This document shows positions 53,547 through 62,892 of a stretch of 64,000 nt of DNA, in pieces. Position 1 is the first letter of the stretch. Every line of letters begins with the position of its first letter. A program made the position numbers and the translations under genes. Source of the DNA: Parahaliea maris (GTDB taxonomy: Bacteria; Pseudomonadota; Gammaproteobacteria; Pseudomonadales; Halieaceae); NCBI RefSeq assembly GCF_008064665.1, contig NZ_VRZA01000010.1, positions 43,277 to 107,276 on the forward strand, given 5' to 3'. Below the pieces are notes generated by a model. It searched no databases, was not told where the DNA came from, and saw nothing but the letters and a program-made list of their open reading frames with translations.

Positions 53547-54458
53547 ATGAATGTCAGTGTGAAGCAGCTCCGGGCCTTCCTGGCGCTGGCCCGTTCCGGC
53601 AGCTTCGCGGAGGCCTGCGAGGTGCTCAACCTGTCGCAACCGGCCCTCAGCATCAGTATCCGCAAACTGGAGGATGAACTGGGGGGGCAACTGTTCACCC
53701 GCTCCACCCGGTCACTGGCACTGACCCCGGAAGGCGAGGCGTTCTACCCTGCGGCACGGCGCCTGCTGTCCGACTGGGATCGCGCCCTGGACGACGTCCA
53801 CAACCGCTTCGCCCTGCGCCGTGGCCAGTTCGATATTGCCGCCATGCCCACCTTCACCGCCAGCCGGCTGCCCGCAATCCTCGCGAGTTTCCACCGGGAC
53901 TACCCGGATATCAACGTGACGGTGCACGACGTTGTGGCGGAGAGTGTGGTGGAGATGGTGCGCCAGGGGCGGGCGGAACTGGGGGTCAGCTTCGACCCCG
54001 GAGAGGCCCAGGACCTGACGTTCCAGCCACTGTTTCGGGACCAGTTGGTGGTGGCATTGCCACTGGGGCACGCCCTGCTGCAAAAGCGCGAGTTGCGCTG
54101 GGAAGACCTGCAGCATGTGTCCTACATTGCCTTGCAGCGCCCGTCGAGTATTCGCCAGCTGGTAGACAGCGCACTGGCGCAGCGCGACCTCTCGCTGACC
54201 CCGGCCTTCGAGGCACACCAGCTGGTCAGTATTGGCCGTATGGTGGCGGCGGGGCTCGGCGTGAGCGTGGTGCCCTCCCTGAGCGCGGCGCAAGTGGAGG
54301 AGATGGGCGCCGCTATTCGCACCATCGGTTCCCCCGCAATCACCCGTGAAGTGGGGGTGTTGACGCGGCGCCGCGCGCCGCTATCGGTGGCGGCCCAGGC
54401 GATGCTGGAGGTACTGGGCGCATCCGCCGATCCGGGGCCGATCGAAAGTCGACGGTGA
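53547..54458 (+). CDS. LysR-family transcriptional regulator
   Basis: A 303-residue LysR protein. The N-terminal winged helix (VKQLRAFLALARSGSFAEACEVLNLSQPALS) is followed by the effector-binding domain (FDIAAMPTFTASRLPAIL, GRAELGVSFDPG, LVSIGRMVAAGLGVSVVPS). It is divergent from scoAB and probably controls that operon. ATG at 53547 has no Shine-Dalgarno sequence in the AT-rich leader, so it may be poorly translated or leaderless. The effector is unknown; a 3-oxoacid or acyl-CoA would fit the neighbourhood. Confidence 0.92.
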   Translation: MNVSVKQLRAFLALARSGSFAEACEVLNLSQPALSISIRKLEDELGGQLFTRSTRSLALTPEGEAFYPAARRLLSDWDRALDDVHNRFALRRGQFDIAAMPTFTASRLPAILASFHRDYPDINVTVHDVVAESVVEMVRQGRAELGVSFDPGEAQDLTFQPLFRDQLVVALPLGHALLQKRELRWEDLQHVSYIALQRPSSIRQLVDSALAQRDLSLTPAFEAHQLVSIGRMVAAGLGVSVVPSLSAAQVEEMGAAIRTIGSPAITREVGVLTRRRAPLSVAAQAMLEVLGASADPGPIESRR

Positions 54459-54521
54459 TGACCTGCACCCACAGCCGCTTTTGGTTATCATGCTGCCCCC
54501 GATTTCCAGCGCTGAATCTCT

Positions 54522-55565
54522 ATGCTTCTGTCCCAACAGCAACGCCAGTATGACCGCCAGATAGCGGCCTGGTTGACCCTCTGCGCCGCCGTCGTGTTTG
54601 GCATGGTGATTCTCGGAGGTGTTACCCGCCTGACCAATTCCGGCCTGTCGATGGTCGAGTGGAAGCCCATCATGGGCGCCATACCGCCCCTGTCGGAAGA
54701 GGCCTGGCACGACACCTTTGACAAGTACAAGGCGACACCCGAATACCAGAAGATCAATCGCGGCATGGACCTGGAAGGGTTCAAGTCGATCTTCATGTTC
54801 GAGTACCTGCACCGTCTGCTGGGGCGGCTGATCGGGGTGTTGTTCTTTTTCCCCATGGTGTACTTCATGCTGCGCCAGCGGGTGCCGGCGGGTCTTCAGC
54901 CCAAGCTCTGGCTGCTGTTCCTGCTGGGTGGGGGCCAGGGGCTACTGGGTTGGTTCATGGTCAAGAGCGGCCTGGTGGACAACCCTCACGTGAGCCAGTA
55001 TCGCCTGACCGCCCACATGGGGCTGGCGGTACTCATCTACGCCTACATGCTGTGGCTGATCTTCGATCTGCGCTTCGCCCGGCCAGCCCGTGGTGGGGTC
55101 ATTGGCCCGCTGGGCGGCCCCGGCCTGGGCCTGGCTGTGCTGGTGTATCTGATGATTCTCTCCGGCGCCCTGGTGGCGGGTACCAAGGCCGGTTTTGCCT
55201 ACAATACCTGGCCCCTGATGGGCACCGGCTTTATTCCACCCGGCCTGTATAGCGGCGTGCCCCCCTGGCTCGATGCCTTCGAGGACATTACCACCGTCCA
55301 GTTCAACCACCGTATCTTCGCCTACCTGCTGGCCCTGCTGATCCCGGCATTTGCAGCGCTCGCCTGGCGTCTCGGGCCCGGGAGCCGGGTGCGCCTGGCG
55401 GTGGTGCTACTGCTGCTGGTCCTGGTGCTGCAACTGGGGCTGGGCATCAGCACCCTGCTGCTGCACGTACCGGTGCCGCTGGCAGCGGCCCACCAGGGTG
55501 GTGCGGTGCTGTTGCTGTCGGCTGCCCTGTTCCTCGCCCACAGCCTGCGGCGCCGGGTTACCTGA
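54522..55565 (+). CDS. ctaA: Heme A synthase (COX15/CtaA family)
   Basis: A 347-residue inner-membrane protein with eight helices in two four-helix halves. FGMVILGGVTRLTNSGLSMVEWKP is the classic CtaA opening, and the heme His residues lie in EYLHRLLGR, YRLTAHMGLA, QFNHRIFAY and AAHQGGAV. It oxidises the methyl group of heme O to make heme A for aa3-type oxidases. Type 2 (no Cys pair in the first loop) fits proteobacteria. It stands alone rather than in a cox cluster, 63 bp after the LysR gene. Confidence 0.94.
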   Translation: MLLSQQQRQYDRQIAAWLTLCAAVVFGMVILGGVTRLTNSGLSMVEWKPIMGAIPPLSEEAWHDTFDKYKATPEYQKINRGMDLEGFKSIFMFEYLHRLLGRLIGVLFFFPMVYFMLRQRVPAGLQPKLWLLFLLGGGQGLLGWFMVKSGLVDNPHVSQYRLTAHMGLAVLIYAYMLWLIFDLRFARPARGGVIGPLGGPGLGLAVLVYLMILSGALVAGTKAGFAYNTWPLMGTGFIPPGLYSGVPPWLDAFEDITTVQFNHRIFAYLLALLIPAFAALAWRLGPGSRVRLAVVLLLLVLVLQLGLGISTLLLHVPVPLAAAHQGGAVLLLSAALFLAHSLRRRVT

Positions 55566-55588
55566 CGCTCTTGCACTAGCAGCCCGGT

Positions 55589-56161
55589 TCACTTGTAGGT
55601 CACCACCAGATACCCGGTGAGGACCGCCTCGCCCCGGTTGGCAATGCAGTGGGGCACGTCGGCCCGGTAATGGGCGGAATCCCCCGCGGCCAGCTCACAC
55701 TCGGTGCTGCCGGCGCTGATTTCGGCAGATCCGCTGGCAACGGTAAACAGTTCACGGGTACCGTCAAAATGGGCTGAGCTGTCCAGGCTGGAGCCTGGCT
55801 GTATCACCACCTCATAGAACTCCATGTCTTTTTCCATGTGCAGCGGCGACAGGGTGCGTATCCGGCACTCGCCGTCGGCGCGGAACAGGTGCGCCGGGTC
55901 ATCTCCGTGCACCAGCTCGATATGCCCCCCCGCACCGGGGTCGTCGACCAGTTCGCCTATACTCAGGCCGAAGGCCTGGGCGATACGGAAGGTGACTGCC
56001 AGGGTCGGGTTGGCCTGGCCGCGCTCGATCTGGCTGAGCATCGAGCGGCTGACGCCGGAAGCGGCGGCGAGCTGCTCGAGGGTGAAATTATTGCGCTGGC
56101 GCAGTTCGGTCACGCGTTCGCAAAGTACCTTGCTGGCGGGGTCGGTGGCGGGCTTGGTCAT
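55589..56161 (-). CDS. XRE-family regulator with C-terminal cupin domain
   Basis: A 190-residue regulator with an N-terminal helix-turn-helix (LRQRNNFTLEQLAAASGVSRSMLSQIERGQANPTL) and a C-terminal cupin (YEVVIQPGSSLDSSAHFDGTRELFTVASG, SAHYRADVPHCIANRGEAVLTGYLVV). Such proteins (SutR/PuuR-like) regulate amino-acid or amine catabolism through ligand binding in the cupin. It is divergent from tdh across 110 bp, so it is the probable regulator of threonine catabolism here. The ligand is unknown. Confidence 0.92.
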   Translation of the reverse strand: MTKPATDPASKVLCERVTELRQRNNFTLEQLAAASGVSRSMLSQIERGQANPTLAVTFRIAQAFGLSIGELVDDPGAGGHIELVHGDDPAHLFRADGECRIRTLSPLHMEKDMEFYEVVIQPGSSLDSSAHFDGTRELFTVASGSAEISAGSTECELAAGDSAHYRADVPHCIANRGEAVLTGYLVVTYK

Positions 56162-56271
56162 GGCGAATTCCGGTATGCGGGAAATTTGTCTTGTATGAAG
56201 GAAGTGTGGCGTCTACTATAGCGGAAATTTTCTGAGATAGTGAACGCCTGTTTGCAGGCACGGGATGAAAA

Positions 56272-57300
56272 ATGAAAGCACTGGTGAAAAAAGAGGCGGC
56301 GCCTGGACTCTGGCTGGACGACGTGCCCGAGCCCAAAGTGGGCATTAACGACGTCCTCATCAAGGTCAAGCGCACCGCGATCTGCGGTACCGACATGCAT
56401 ATCTACAACTGGGACGCCTGGGCCCAGAGGACCATACCGGTGCCCATGGTTGTAGGTCACGAGTTTGTCGGTGAGATCGTCGAGGTGGGCTCCAATGTGA
56501 TCGATTTCCGCCCCGGCCAGATTGTCTCGGGTGAGGGCCACGTGGTTTGCGGCCGCTGTCGTAACTGCATGGCGGGGCGTCGCCACCTGTGTGCGCACAC
56601 CTCCGGGATCGGTGTCGACCGCCCCGGCGCTTTCGCCGAATACCTTGCCCTGCCCATGTCCAATGTCTGGGAGCACAGCCCCGGTATCGACCTTGACGTG
56701 GCGGCCCTGTTCGATCCCTTTGGCAATGCCGTCCATACCGCGCTGCAGTACGACCTGCTGGGTGAAGATGTGCTGATCACAGGGGCGGGCCCGATCGGAG
56801 CCATGGCGGCGGCTGTCTGCAAGCATGCGGGCGCCCGGCACATCGTGGTCACCGACCTGATCGACTCCCGGCTGGAGCGCGCCGCGGCACTGGGTGCCAC
56901 CCGTACTGTGAATGTGGGGCGCGAGAGCCTGGCCGACGTGCAGCAAGAACTCGGTATGGAAGAGGGCTTTGATGTTGGCCTGGAGATGTCGGGCAATGGC
57001 AAGGCCTTTAACGACATGCTGGCCAATATGTGCCATGGCGGCAAAGTGGCGATCCTGGGCATCCCGGGTGAGCAGACCGCTATCGACTGGAATACGGTGA
57101 TCTTCAACATGCTGACCCTCAAGGGTATCTACGGCCGGGAGATGTACGAGACCTGGTACAAAATGTCGGTGATGATCGACTCCGGGCTGGATATCTCACC
57201 GGTGATTACCCATCGCATGAACTTCGAAGATTTCCAGCGTGGCTTCGACGTGATGAACGCCGGCGAAGCGAGCAAAGTGATTCTCAACTGGGAAGCATAG
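56272..57300 (+). CDS. tdh: L-threonine 3-dehydrogenase
   Basis: A 342-residue zinc medium-chain dehydrogenase, the normal Tdh length. Catalytic zinc residues are in [14 protein letters not shown] and GHEFVGEI, the structural zinc Cys are in [15 protein letters not shown], and the NAD fold is in [14 protein letters not shown]. It oxidises threonine to 2-amino-3-ketobutyrate, the substrate of Kbl encoded downstream. The order tdh-kbl is the reverse of Escherichia coli kbl-tdh, and the two genes are separated by 304 bp of repeats. Confidence 0.96.
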   Translation: MKALVKKEAAPGLWLDDVPEPKVGINDVLIKVKRTAICGTDMHIYNWDAWAQRTIPVPMVVGHEFVGEIVEVGSNVIDFRPGQIVSGEGHVVCGRCRNCMAGRRHLCAHTSGIGVDRPGAFAEYLALPMSNVWEHSPGIDLDVAALFDPFGNAVHTALQYDLLGEDVLITGAGPIGAMAAAVCKHAGARHIVVTDLIDSRLERAAALGATRTVNVGRESLADVQQELGMEEGFDVGLEMSGNGKAFNDMLANMCHGGKVAILGIPGEQTAIDWNTVIFNMLTLKGIYGREMYETWYKMSVMIDSGLDISPVITHRMNFEDFQRGFDVMNAGEASKVILNWEA

Positions 57301-57320
57301 CGCCCGCCCGCTCAACCACC

Positions 57321-57384
57321 GTAGGGCCGAATTCATTCGGCCGGGGGTGGAGTACCGCGTTCGGTCGAATAAATTCGACCCTAC
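57321..57384. repeat. Inverted-repeat element at the head of the tandem array
   Basis: The 22-bp arms 57321-57342 (GTAGGGCCGAATTCATTCGG then CC) and 57363-57384 (ending TTCGACCCTAC) are complementary at 19 of 22 positions. Each arm is itself a palindrome (GGCCGAAT-TC-ATTCGGCC; GGTCGAAT-AA-ATTCGACC). It looks like a REP/MITE-type element from which the tandem units derive. Confidence 0.7.
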
Positions 57385-57584
57385 AGAAGGTAAAATGCCA
57401 TGGTGTTGGAGTAATACCCATGTAGGGCCGAATTCATTCGGCCAGTACCTACAGAAGGTAAAATGCCATGGTGTTGGAGTAATACCCATGTAGGGCCGAA
57501 TTTATTCGGCCAGTACCTACAGAAGGTAAAATGCCATGGTGTTGGAGTAATACCCATGTAGTGCCGAATTCATTCGGCCAGTAC
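57381..57584. repeat. Three tandem copies of a 68-bp unit
   Basis: Copies start at 57381, 57449 and 57517. Copy 2 differs from copy 1 at one base (GAATTT for GAATTC) and copy 3 at one other base (GTAGTG for GTAGGG). Each unit begins CTACAGAAGGTAAAATGCCA and ends with the GGCCGAAT-N2-ATTCGGCC hairpin and AGTAC. Near identity indicates recent amplification or gene conversion. There are no spacers, so this is not CRISPR. Confidence 0.92.
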
Positions 57585-57604
57585 CAAGAAAGCAGGAATC
57601 TACT

Positions 57605-58798
57605 ATGTACGATCAATTCCAAGAGCACCTGACCAACGAACTGGCCGGTATCCGCGACGCCGGACTGTATAAGTCAGAACGCGCGATTACCACGGCCCAG
57701 GGCGCCCACGTCGGGGTCAAGGGCGGCGCGGAGGTTCTGAACCTGTGCGCCAACAACTACCTGGGCCTGGCCCAGCATCCCGAAGTGAATGCCGCGGCGG
57801 TGCAGGGCCTGCACGACTGGGGCTACGGCATGGCGTCGGTGCGTTTCATCTGTGGCACCCAGACCCTGCACAAGGAACTGGAGGAAAAGATCAGCGCCTT
57901 CCTCGGTACCGAGGACACCATCCTCTACCCCTCCTGCTTCGACGCCAACGGTGGCCTGTTCGAAACCCTGCTGGGAGCTGAAGACGCGGTCATTTCCGAT
58001 GAATTGAATCACGCCAGCATTATCGACGGTGTGCGCCTGTCCAAGGCGCAGCGCTATCGCTACAAAAACAACGACATGGCAGACCTCGAAGCCCAGTTGC
58101 AGGCTGCCGACAAGGCCGGTGCCCGTTTCAAGCTGATCACGACCGACGGCGTATTTTCCATGGACGGTTATATCGCCCGCCTGGACGAAATCTGCGACCT
58201 GGCCGAGCGTTACCAGGCCCTGGTGCACTTTGACGATTGCCATGCTACCGGCTTTGTGGGGGCCGGCGGCCGCGGAACTCATGAATTGCGCGGCTGTATG
58301 GACCGGGTGGACATCATCACCGGTACCCTCGGCAAGGCCCTGGGCGGTGCGAGCGGGGGTTACACCGCGGCGCGCACGGAGATCGTTGACCTGCTGCGCC
58401 AGCGCTCGCGCCCCTACCTGTTTTCCAACACGGTAGCGCCGCCCGTGGTGGCCGGGGCCATTCGCGCCATTGAACTGGTGAGCGAGGAGCCCGCCCTGCG
58501 CGAGCAACTGGCTCGCAACACGGCGCAGTTCCGGGAAGGGCTCGAGCGGCAGGGTTTTGAACTGCTGCCCGGCGAGCACCCTATTGTGCCCGTAATGCTG
58601 CACGATGCCGCACTGGCGGCGCGCTTTGCCGAAGCGATGCTGGAACTGGGAGTTTATGTGGTGGCGTTTTCCTACCCGGTGGTGCCGCAGGGCAAGGCCA
58701 GGATTCGCACCCAGATGTCGGCAGCGCTCAGCAGTGACGACATCGAGTTCGCCCTTGAAGCCTTTGGCCGGGCGCGCGCTGCAGTGGGTCTGAGCTAA
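57605..58798 (+). CDS. kbl: Glycine C-acetyltransferase (2-amino-3-ketobutyrate CoA ligase)
   Basis: A 397-residue alpha-oxoamine synthase, the normal Kbl length. [17 protein letters not shown] opens the fold, [19 protein letters not shown] holds the PLP contacts, and the Schiff-base Lys is in [15 protein letters not shown]. It splits 2-amino-3-ketobutyrate with CoA into glycine and acetyl-CoA, completing threonine degradation with Tdh. ATG at 57605 has AGGA about nine bases upstream. The repeats upstream may give it separate expression. Confidence 0.96.
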   Translation: MYDQFQEHLTNELAGIRDAGLYKSERAITTAQGAHVGVKGGAEVLNLCANNYLGLAQHPEVNAAAVQGLHDWGYGMASVRFICGTQTLHKELEEKISAFLGTEDTILYPSCFDANGGLFETLLGAEDAVISDELNHASIIDGVRLSKAQRYRYKNNDMADLEAQLQAADKAGARFKLITTDGVFSMDGYIARLDEICDLAERYQALVHFDDCHATGFVGAGGRGTHELRGCMDRVDIITGTLGKALGGASGGYTAARTEIVDLLRQRSRPYLFSNTVAPPVVAGAIRAIELVSEEPALREQLARNTAQFREGLERQGFELLPGEHPIVPVMLHDAALAARFAEAMLELGVYVVAFSYPVVPQGKARIRTQMSAALSSDDIEFALEAFGRARAAVGLS

Positions 58799-58828
58799 AT
58801 AGCTGAGCTGAATACTAGCGACTAGTCA

Positions 58829-59041
58829 TCACCAGAATTTCGGGGTCTTGTCGCCTTTGCGACGGCCCTGCTTCTGGCGTCGGTCCTGTTTGCCGGGGTC
58901 AAACCTGACCTCGGTGCGGCGATCCTGGGTCTTGCGGCGGTCATCCTTGCGGCGCTCCGGCCCGGTGTACTTCTGCTCACCATTTTCCTCGATGGAATGG
59001 TGCAAGTCGTGTGACTCGAATACCGATTTTTTATCAGACAT
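58829..59041 (-). CDS. Small, highly charged hypothetical protein
   Basis: A 70-residue protein. It starts MSDKKSVFESHDLHHSIEEN and is then dominated by Arg/Lys/Asp/Gln runs (PERRKDDRRKTQDRR, KQDRRQKQGRRKGDK) ending KFW. A PERRxxxRR pattern occurs in several small proteobacterial proteins of unknown role. It is preceded on its strand by CCGGAG close to the ATG. It is intrinsically disordered and basic; nucleic-acid or ribosome contact is possible but unproven. Confidence 0.65.
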   Translation of the reverse strand: MSDKKSVFESHDLHHSIEENGEQKYTGPERRKDDRRKTQDRRTEVRFDPGKQDRRQKQGRRKGDKTPKFW

Positions 59042-59142
59042 CTCGCATCTCCGGTGTTCCCTGACAGCCTAGCACCGCGCGGCGGCTTTGCCTCCCGCTA
59101 ACGCGGTATTTTTCTGTATCGGTGTCCGTGGGAATTATGGAG

Positions 59143-59158
59143 TGTGAGGCGCCTCACA
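59143..59158. promoter_or_regulatory. Perfect CRP/Vfr-type site
   Basis: TGTGAGGCGCCTCACA fits the CRP consensus TGTGA-N6-TCACA exactly and is a full 16-bp palindrome. It lies 102 bp upstream of the leftward small gene and 180 bp upstream of the type I exporter. The 296-bp gap (59042-59337) holds no gene. Confidence 0.65.
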
Positions 59159-59337
59159 AAAAGCGATTTTCCGACTTATCCCCAAATAGCTTCCTTCCCC
59201 GAACTGTGATTAGTGGCGCATTCCCCGGATGGCATTTTAAGGGGTTCTCGCCTATTCTGGCTGCCACAATAACTCTTTCCCTTTCAGATGCTTAGCGCCA
59301 AGACTGGGTACAGGGAGAGGCAGTAGGGGCAAACGCA

Positions 59338-61467
59338 TTGAACTCAGCAGTAAAAGACGACAGCCTGCTGCAGTGCCTGCTGGCACTGTGTCGCTACCAC
59401 GGTAGTGCCTCCACAGCGGAAGCGCTCTCCGGTGGTTTGCCGCTGGTCAACGGCCGGCTGACACCCTCCCTGTTCGAGCGTGCAGCGAGTCGGGTGGGGC
59501 TGGTCAGTCGCATTGTCGAGCGCACAGTTGGCGCTATCGAAACCGAGCTGTTGCCCGCTGTTTTGTTGCTGGAAAATGACCGCGCCTGCCTGCTGCTGGA
59601 GTGGGACGCGGCCGGCGATACCGCAAAAGTCATTTACCCCGACCTCAACGAAGCGGCGGTGGACGTGCCGGGAGAGCGCCTGCGGCAGCAGGATACCGGC
59701 CGCGCCATTCTGTGCCGCCCCCGTTTTCGTTTCGACCAGCGCACGCCTGCCAGCGGCGAGAGTAGCCGCGGCCACTGGTTCTGGGACGCCATCCGCGCCA
59801 ACGCGCCCATCTACCGGGACGTACTGTTGGCGGCTTTTTTCATTAACGTATTCGCCCTTGCGCTGCCGCTGTTCACCATGAACGTGTACGACCGCGTGGT
59901 GCCCAACTACGCGGTGGAAACCCTGTGGATGCTGGCGGCGGGCGTGGGCATAGTACTGATCGCCGATATTACCCTGCGCACCATGCGTGCCTACTTCCTC
60001 GACCTGGCCAGCCGGCGGGTTGATATGAAGCTCTCGGCGCAGATCATGGAGCGGGTGCTGGGGTCGCGGCTGGAGAGCAAACCGGTTTCGGTGGGCTCCT
60101 ATGCCCTGAATTTGCGCTCCTTCGAGACCGTGCGGGACTTCATTACCTCGGCGTCGATCACCACCCTGATCGACGTGCCCTTCGCCCTGATTTTTCTCGG
60201 AGTGATCGCCTGGATTGCGCCGATGGTGCTGGTGCCGATTGGCCTGGGCCTGGCGGCTGTACTGGGCTATGCCCTGGCGACCCAGGGCAAGCTGCGGGAA
60301 CTGACGGAAACCACCTACCGGGCGAGTGCGTTGCGCAATTCCACCCTGATCGAAAGCCTGGTCGGCCTGGACACCATCAAGGCCATGGGCGCCGAATCGC
60401 GGATGCAGCGCAAGTGGGAGGAAACCACCTCGTTCCTGGCCCATGTCGGCGTGCAACTGCGCTTGGTATCCAATTCCACGGTGAACGTGACCATGTGGAG
60501 CCAGCAGATGGTGACCATGTTCGTGATTGTCACCGGGGTGTACCTGATTTCCGCCGGTGAACTCAGTATGGGGGGGCTCATTGCCTGCACCATGCTCGGT
60601 TCCCGGGTGATGGCACCCTTTGGCCAGGTGGCAGGCCTGATTACCTCTTTCCACAACGCCCAGGTGGCGATGAAGTCCCTCAACGAGGTGATGGCCCAGC
60701 CGATGGAGCGCGCCGAGGGCGCCCAGTTCCTGTCGCGGGAGATGTTCCAGGGCGACATCGAGTTCCGCAATGTCTCCTTTGCCTACCCGGGTAGCGAGAT
60801 GGAGTCACTGAGCAACGTGTCCTTCCGTATCAAGCCCGGCGAGCACGTGGCGATTCTGGGCCGGGTGGGTTCGGGTAAATCGACCCTGCAGAAACTGGCG
60901 ATGGGGCTTTACCAGCCCACCGAAGGCGCGATCATGGTCGACGGCATAGACCTGCGCCAGCTGGACCCGAGTGAGTTGCGCTCGCGCGTGGGCTATGCCC
61001 CGCAGGATGTGACCCTGTTCTACGGCAGCCTGCGCGACAACCTGACCCTGTCCCACAGCAATGTCAGTGACGCCGCCCTGGTGCGCGCCGCGGAGATTGC
61101 CAACCTGGGGGATTACATCAACCGCCACCCCCAGGGTTTCGACATGCTGGTGGGGGAGCGGGGTGAATCGCTGTCCGGCGGGCAGCGCAAGTGCGTGGCC
61201 CTGGCGCGGGCGGTGATTCACGATCCGCCCATCCTGCTGATGGATGAGCCCACCGGCTCGATGGATCATTCCACCGAGGTGGCGGTCAAACGGCAATTGC
61301 AGGAGTACGTGAAAGGGCGCACCTGGGTGGTAGTTACCCACCGCAACTCCCTGCTGGAGATGGTGGACCGGATCATCGTGATCGACAACGGCAAGCTGGT
61401 GGCCGACGGCCCCCGTGACAGCGTTATCCAGGCTCTGCAGCAGGGCAAGATCGGGGCGGCCAAATGA
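59338..61467 (+). CDS. Type I secretion ABC exporter (LapB-like)
   Basis: A 709-residue ABC exporter. Residues 1-130 are a C39-like domain of the degenerate CLD type (DSLLQCLLALCRYHGSAS; the catalytic Cys-His pair is not in place), so it binds rather than cleaves substrate. Six membrane helices follow (about 155-430). The ATPase has Walker A GRVGSGKST, signature SLSGGQRKCVALARA and Walker B ILLMDEPTGSMD. This is the LapB class that exports RTX adhesins. The TTG start at 59338 follows AGGGGC. The adaptor start overlaps its stop (ATGA). Confidence 0.92.
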   Translation: MNSAVKDDSLLQCLLALCRYHGSASTAEALSGGLPLVNGRLTPSLFERAASRVGLVSRIVERTVGAIETELLPAVLLLENDRACLLLEWDAAGDTAKVIYPDLNEAAVDVPGERLRQQDTGRAILCRPRFRFDQRTPASGESSRGHWFWDAIRANAPIYRDVLLAAFFINVFALALPLFTMNVYDRVVPNYAVETLWMLAAGVGIVLIADITLRTMRAYFLDLASRRVDMKLSAQIMERVLGSRLESKPVSVGSYALNLRSFETVRDFITSASITTLIDVPFALIFLGVIAWIAPMVLVPIGLGLAAVLGYALATQGKLRELTETTYRASALRNSTLIESLVGLDTIKAMGAESRMQRKWEETTSFLAHVGVQLRLVSNSTVNVTMWSQQMVTMFVIVTGVYLISAGELSMGGLIACTMLGSRVMAPFGQVAGLITSFHNAQVAMKSLNEVMAQPMERAEGAQFLSREMFQGDIEFRNVSFAYPGSEMESLSNVSFRIKPGEHVAILGRVGSGKSTLQKLAMGLYQPTEGAIMVDGIDLRQLDPSELRSRVGYAPQDVTLFYGSLRDNLTLSHSNVSDAALVRAAEIANLGDYINRHPQGFDMLVGERGESLSGGQRKCVALARAVIHDPPILLMDEPTGSMDHSTEVAVKRQLQEYVKGRTWVVVTHRNSLLEMVDRIIVIDNGKLVADGPRDSVIQALQQGKIGAAK

Positions 61468-62882
61468 ACGACATGACTGCCAATACGACGCCGGAACAGT
61501 TACTGGAACCTGCCGACGCAGCGCCGCCGCGGCGGCGCTACCTGGCGGACTGGGTATTCGGGCGCTGGCTGAAGGACCCTGAGGACGAGCCGCGCACCTG
61601 GCAGCACGACGCCCACCGCGCCTACCTGGCCCAGCAGCCCCTGCGGGCGCGGGCGTTACTGTATTTTCTGGCGGTCACGGTGATCGCGCTGGTGGTCTGG
61701 TCGGCCCTGGCGGAGATTGACGAGGTCACCCGCGGCCAGGGCAAGGTGATTCCCTCCCGCAAGGTACAGGTGATCCAGTCCCAGGACGGTGGGGTGGTCA
61801 CTGAAATCCTGGTGCGCGAGGGCGATATTGTCGAGAAGGGGCAGCTGCTGGTGCGGCTGGACCAGACCCGTTCGGAATCCAGCCTGCGCGAGAGTCAGGC
61901 GGAGCTGCAGGCCATGCTGGTCAAGGCCGCTCGCCTGCGGGCGGCGGTGCGGGGGGAGGCCTTCGAGCCCCTGGGCGAGTGGCGGCAGCAGGTGCCGGAG
62001 ATTGTCGATGAGGAACTGGCCCTGTTCGAGTCGGGCAAGGCCCAGCTTGCCGTCGACAAGGAAATCGCCAGTGAACAATTGCTGCAGCGGCGGGAGGAGC
62101 TGTCCGAAGTGACCGCCCGCTCGCGCCAGCTGGGCCGCTCGCTGGAGCTGGTGCGCCAGGAAATGAGTGTGACCCGGCCCATGGTGCAGACCGGGGCAGT
62201 ATCCCAGGTGGAGATTTTGCGGCTGGAGCGTGAGGTCAATCGCCTTGACGGTGAGTACGCCCAGGCCCAGGCCCAGGTGAAGCGTATCCGTTCCGCCATT
62301 ACCGAGGCCGAGCGCAAGGTCACTGAGGTGGAGATCGAGTTCGCCAACGAGGCGCGGACCCAGCTCACGGAAACCCTGGCGCGGATCAACGGCCTGCGGG
62401 CGGCGGGTACCGGCCTGTCGGACCGGGTATCCCAAACCGAAGTGCGCTCGCCGGTGAAGGGCACCGTCAAGCAGCTCTACTTCAATACCATTGGCGGGGT
62501 GGTGCTGCCGGGCAAGGAAATTGTCGAGGTGGTGCCGCTGGACGACACCCTGTTGCTGGAGGTGCGTATACGGCCCAAGGACATTGCTTTCCTGGTGCCC
62601 GGGCAGGAAGCGCTGGTGAAATTTACCGCTTATGACTTCGTGGTCTATGGCGGCCTGGAAGGGGTGGTTGAGCACATCGGAGCGGACACGATCATGGACG
62701 AGGAGGGCAACCCCTTCTACGAGGTAAACGTGCGTACCGAGGAGTCCACTATCGGTGAAGACCTGCCGATCATTCCGGGTATGACGGTGGAAACCGACAT
62801 CCTGACCGGCAAGAAAACCATCCTGGCCTACCTCATGAAGCCGGTGCTCAGGGCCAAGCAGTACGCGATGACAGAGCGATGA
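61464..62882 (+). CDS. HlyD/LapC-family membrane-fusion protein
   Basis: A 472-residue type I secretion adaptor. A cytoplasmic N-terminus of about 65 residues, one membrane helix (LLYFLAVTVIALVVWSALAEI) and a barrel-sandwich half (GQGKVIPSRKVQVIQSQDGG) come first. A long periplasmic coiled coil follows (about 150-310). The second half ends in DILTGKKTILAYLMKPVL, the typical HlyD tail. It links the ABC exporter to a TolC/LapE pore, which is not encoded in the window. It overlaps the exporter gene by four bases. Confidence 0.93.
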   Translation: MNDMTANTTPEQLLEPADAAPPRRRYLADWVFGRWLKDPEDEPRTWQHDAHRAYLAQQPLRARALLYFLAVTVIALVVWSALAEIDEVTRGQGKVIPSRKVQVIQSQDGGVVTEILVREGDIVEKGQLLVRLDQTRSESSLRESQAELQAMLVKAARLRAAVRGEAFEPLGEWRQQVPEIVDEELALFESGKAQLAVDKEIASEQLLQRREELSEVTARSRQLGRSLELVRQEMSVTRPMVQTGAVSQVEILRLEREVNRLDGEYAQAQAQVKRIRSAITEAERKVTEVEIEFANEARTQLTETLARINGLRAAGTGLSDRVSQTEVRSPVKGTVKQLYFNTIGGVVLPGKEIVEVVPLDDTLLLEVRIRPKDIAFLVPGQEALVKFTAYDFVVYGGLEGVVEHIGADTIMDEEGNPFYEVNVRTEESTIGEDLPIIPGMTVETDILTGKKTILAYLMKPVLRAKQYAMTER

Positions 62883-62892
62883 CGGAGCGTTG

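Larger units (their letters stand above)
57301..57604. other. Repeat-filled gap between tdh and kbl
   Basis: The 304-bp gap has no gene. It consists of an inverted pair (57321-57384) followed by three 68-bp tandem repeats (57381-57584) and a short leader with an AGGA ribosome site for kbl. Hairpins in each unit may uncouple kbl from tdh transcription. Confidence 0.85.

Noticed and set aside
57381..57584. Regular repeats considered as a CRISPR array
   Set aside because: The units are contiguous 68-bp tandem copies with no unique spacers, and no cas genes are present.
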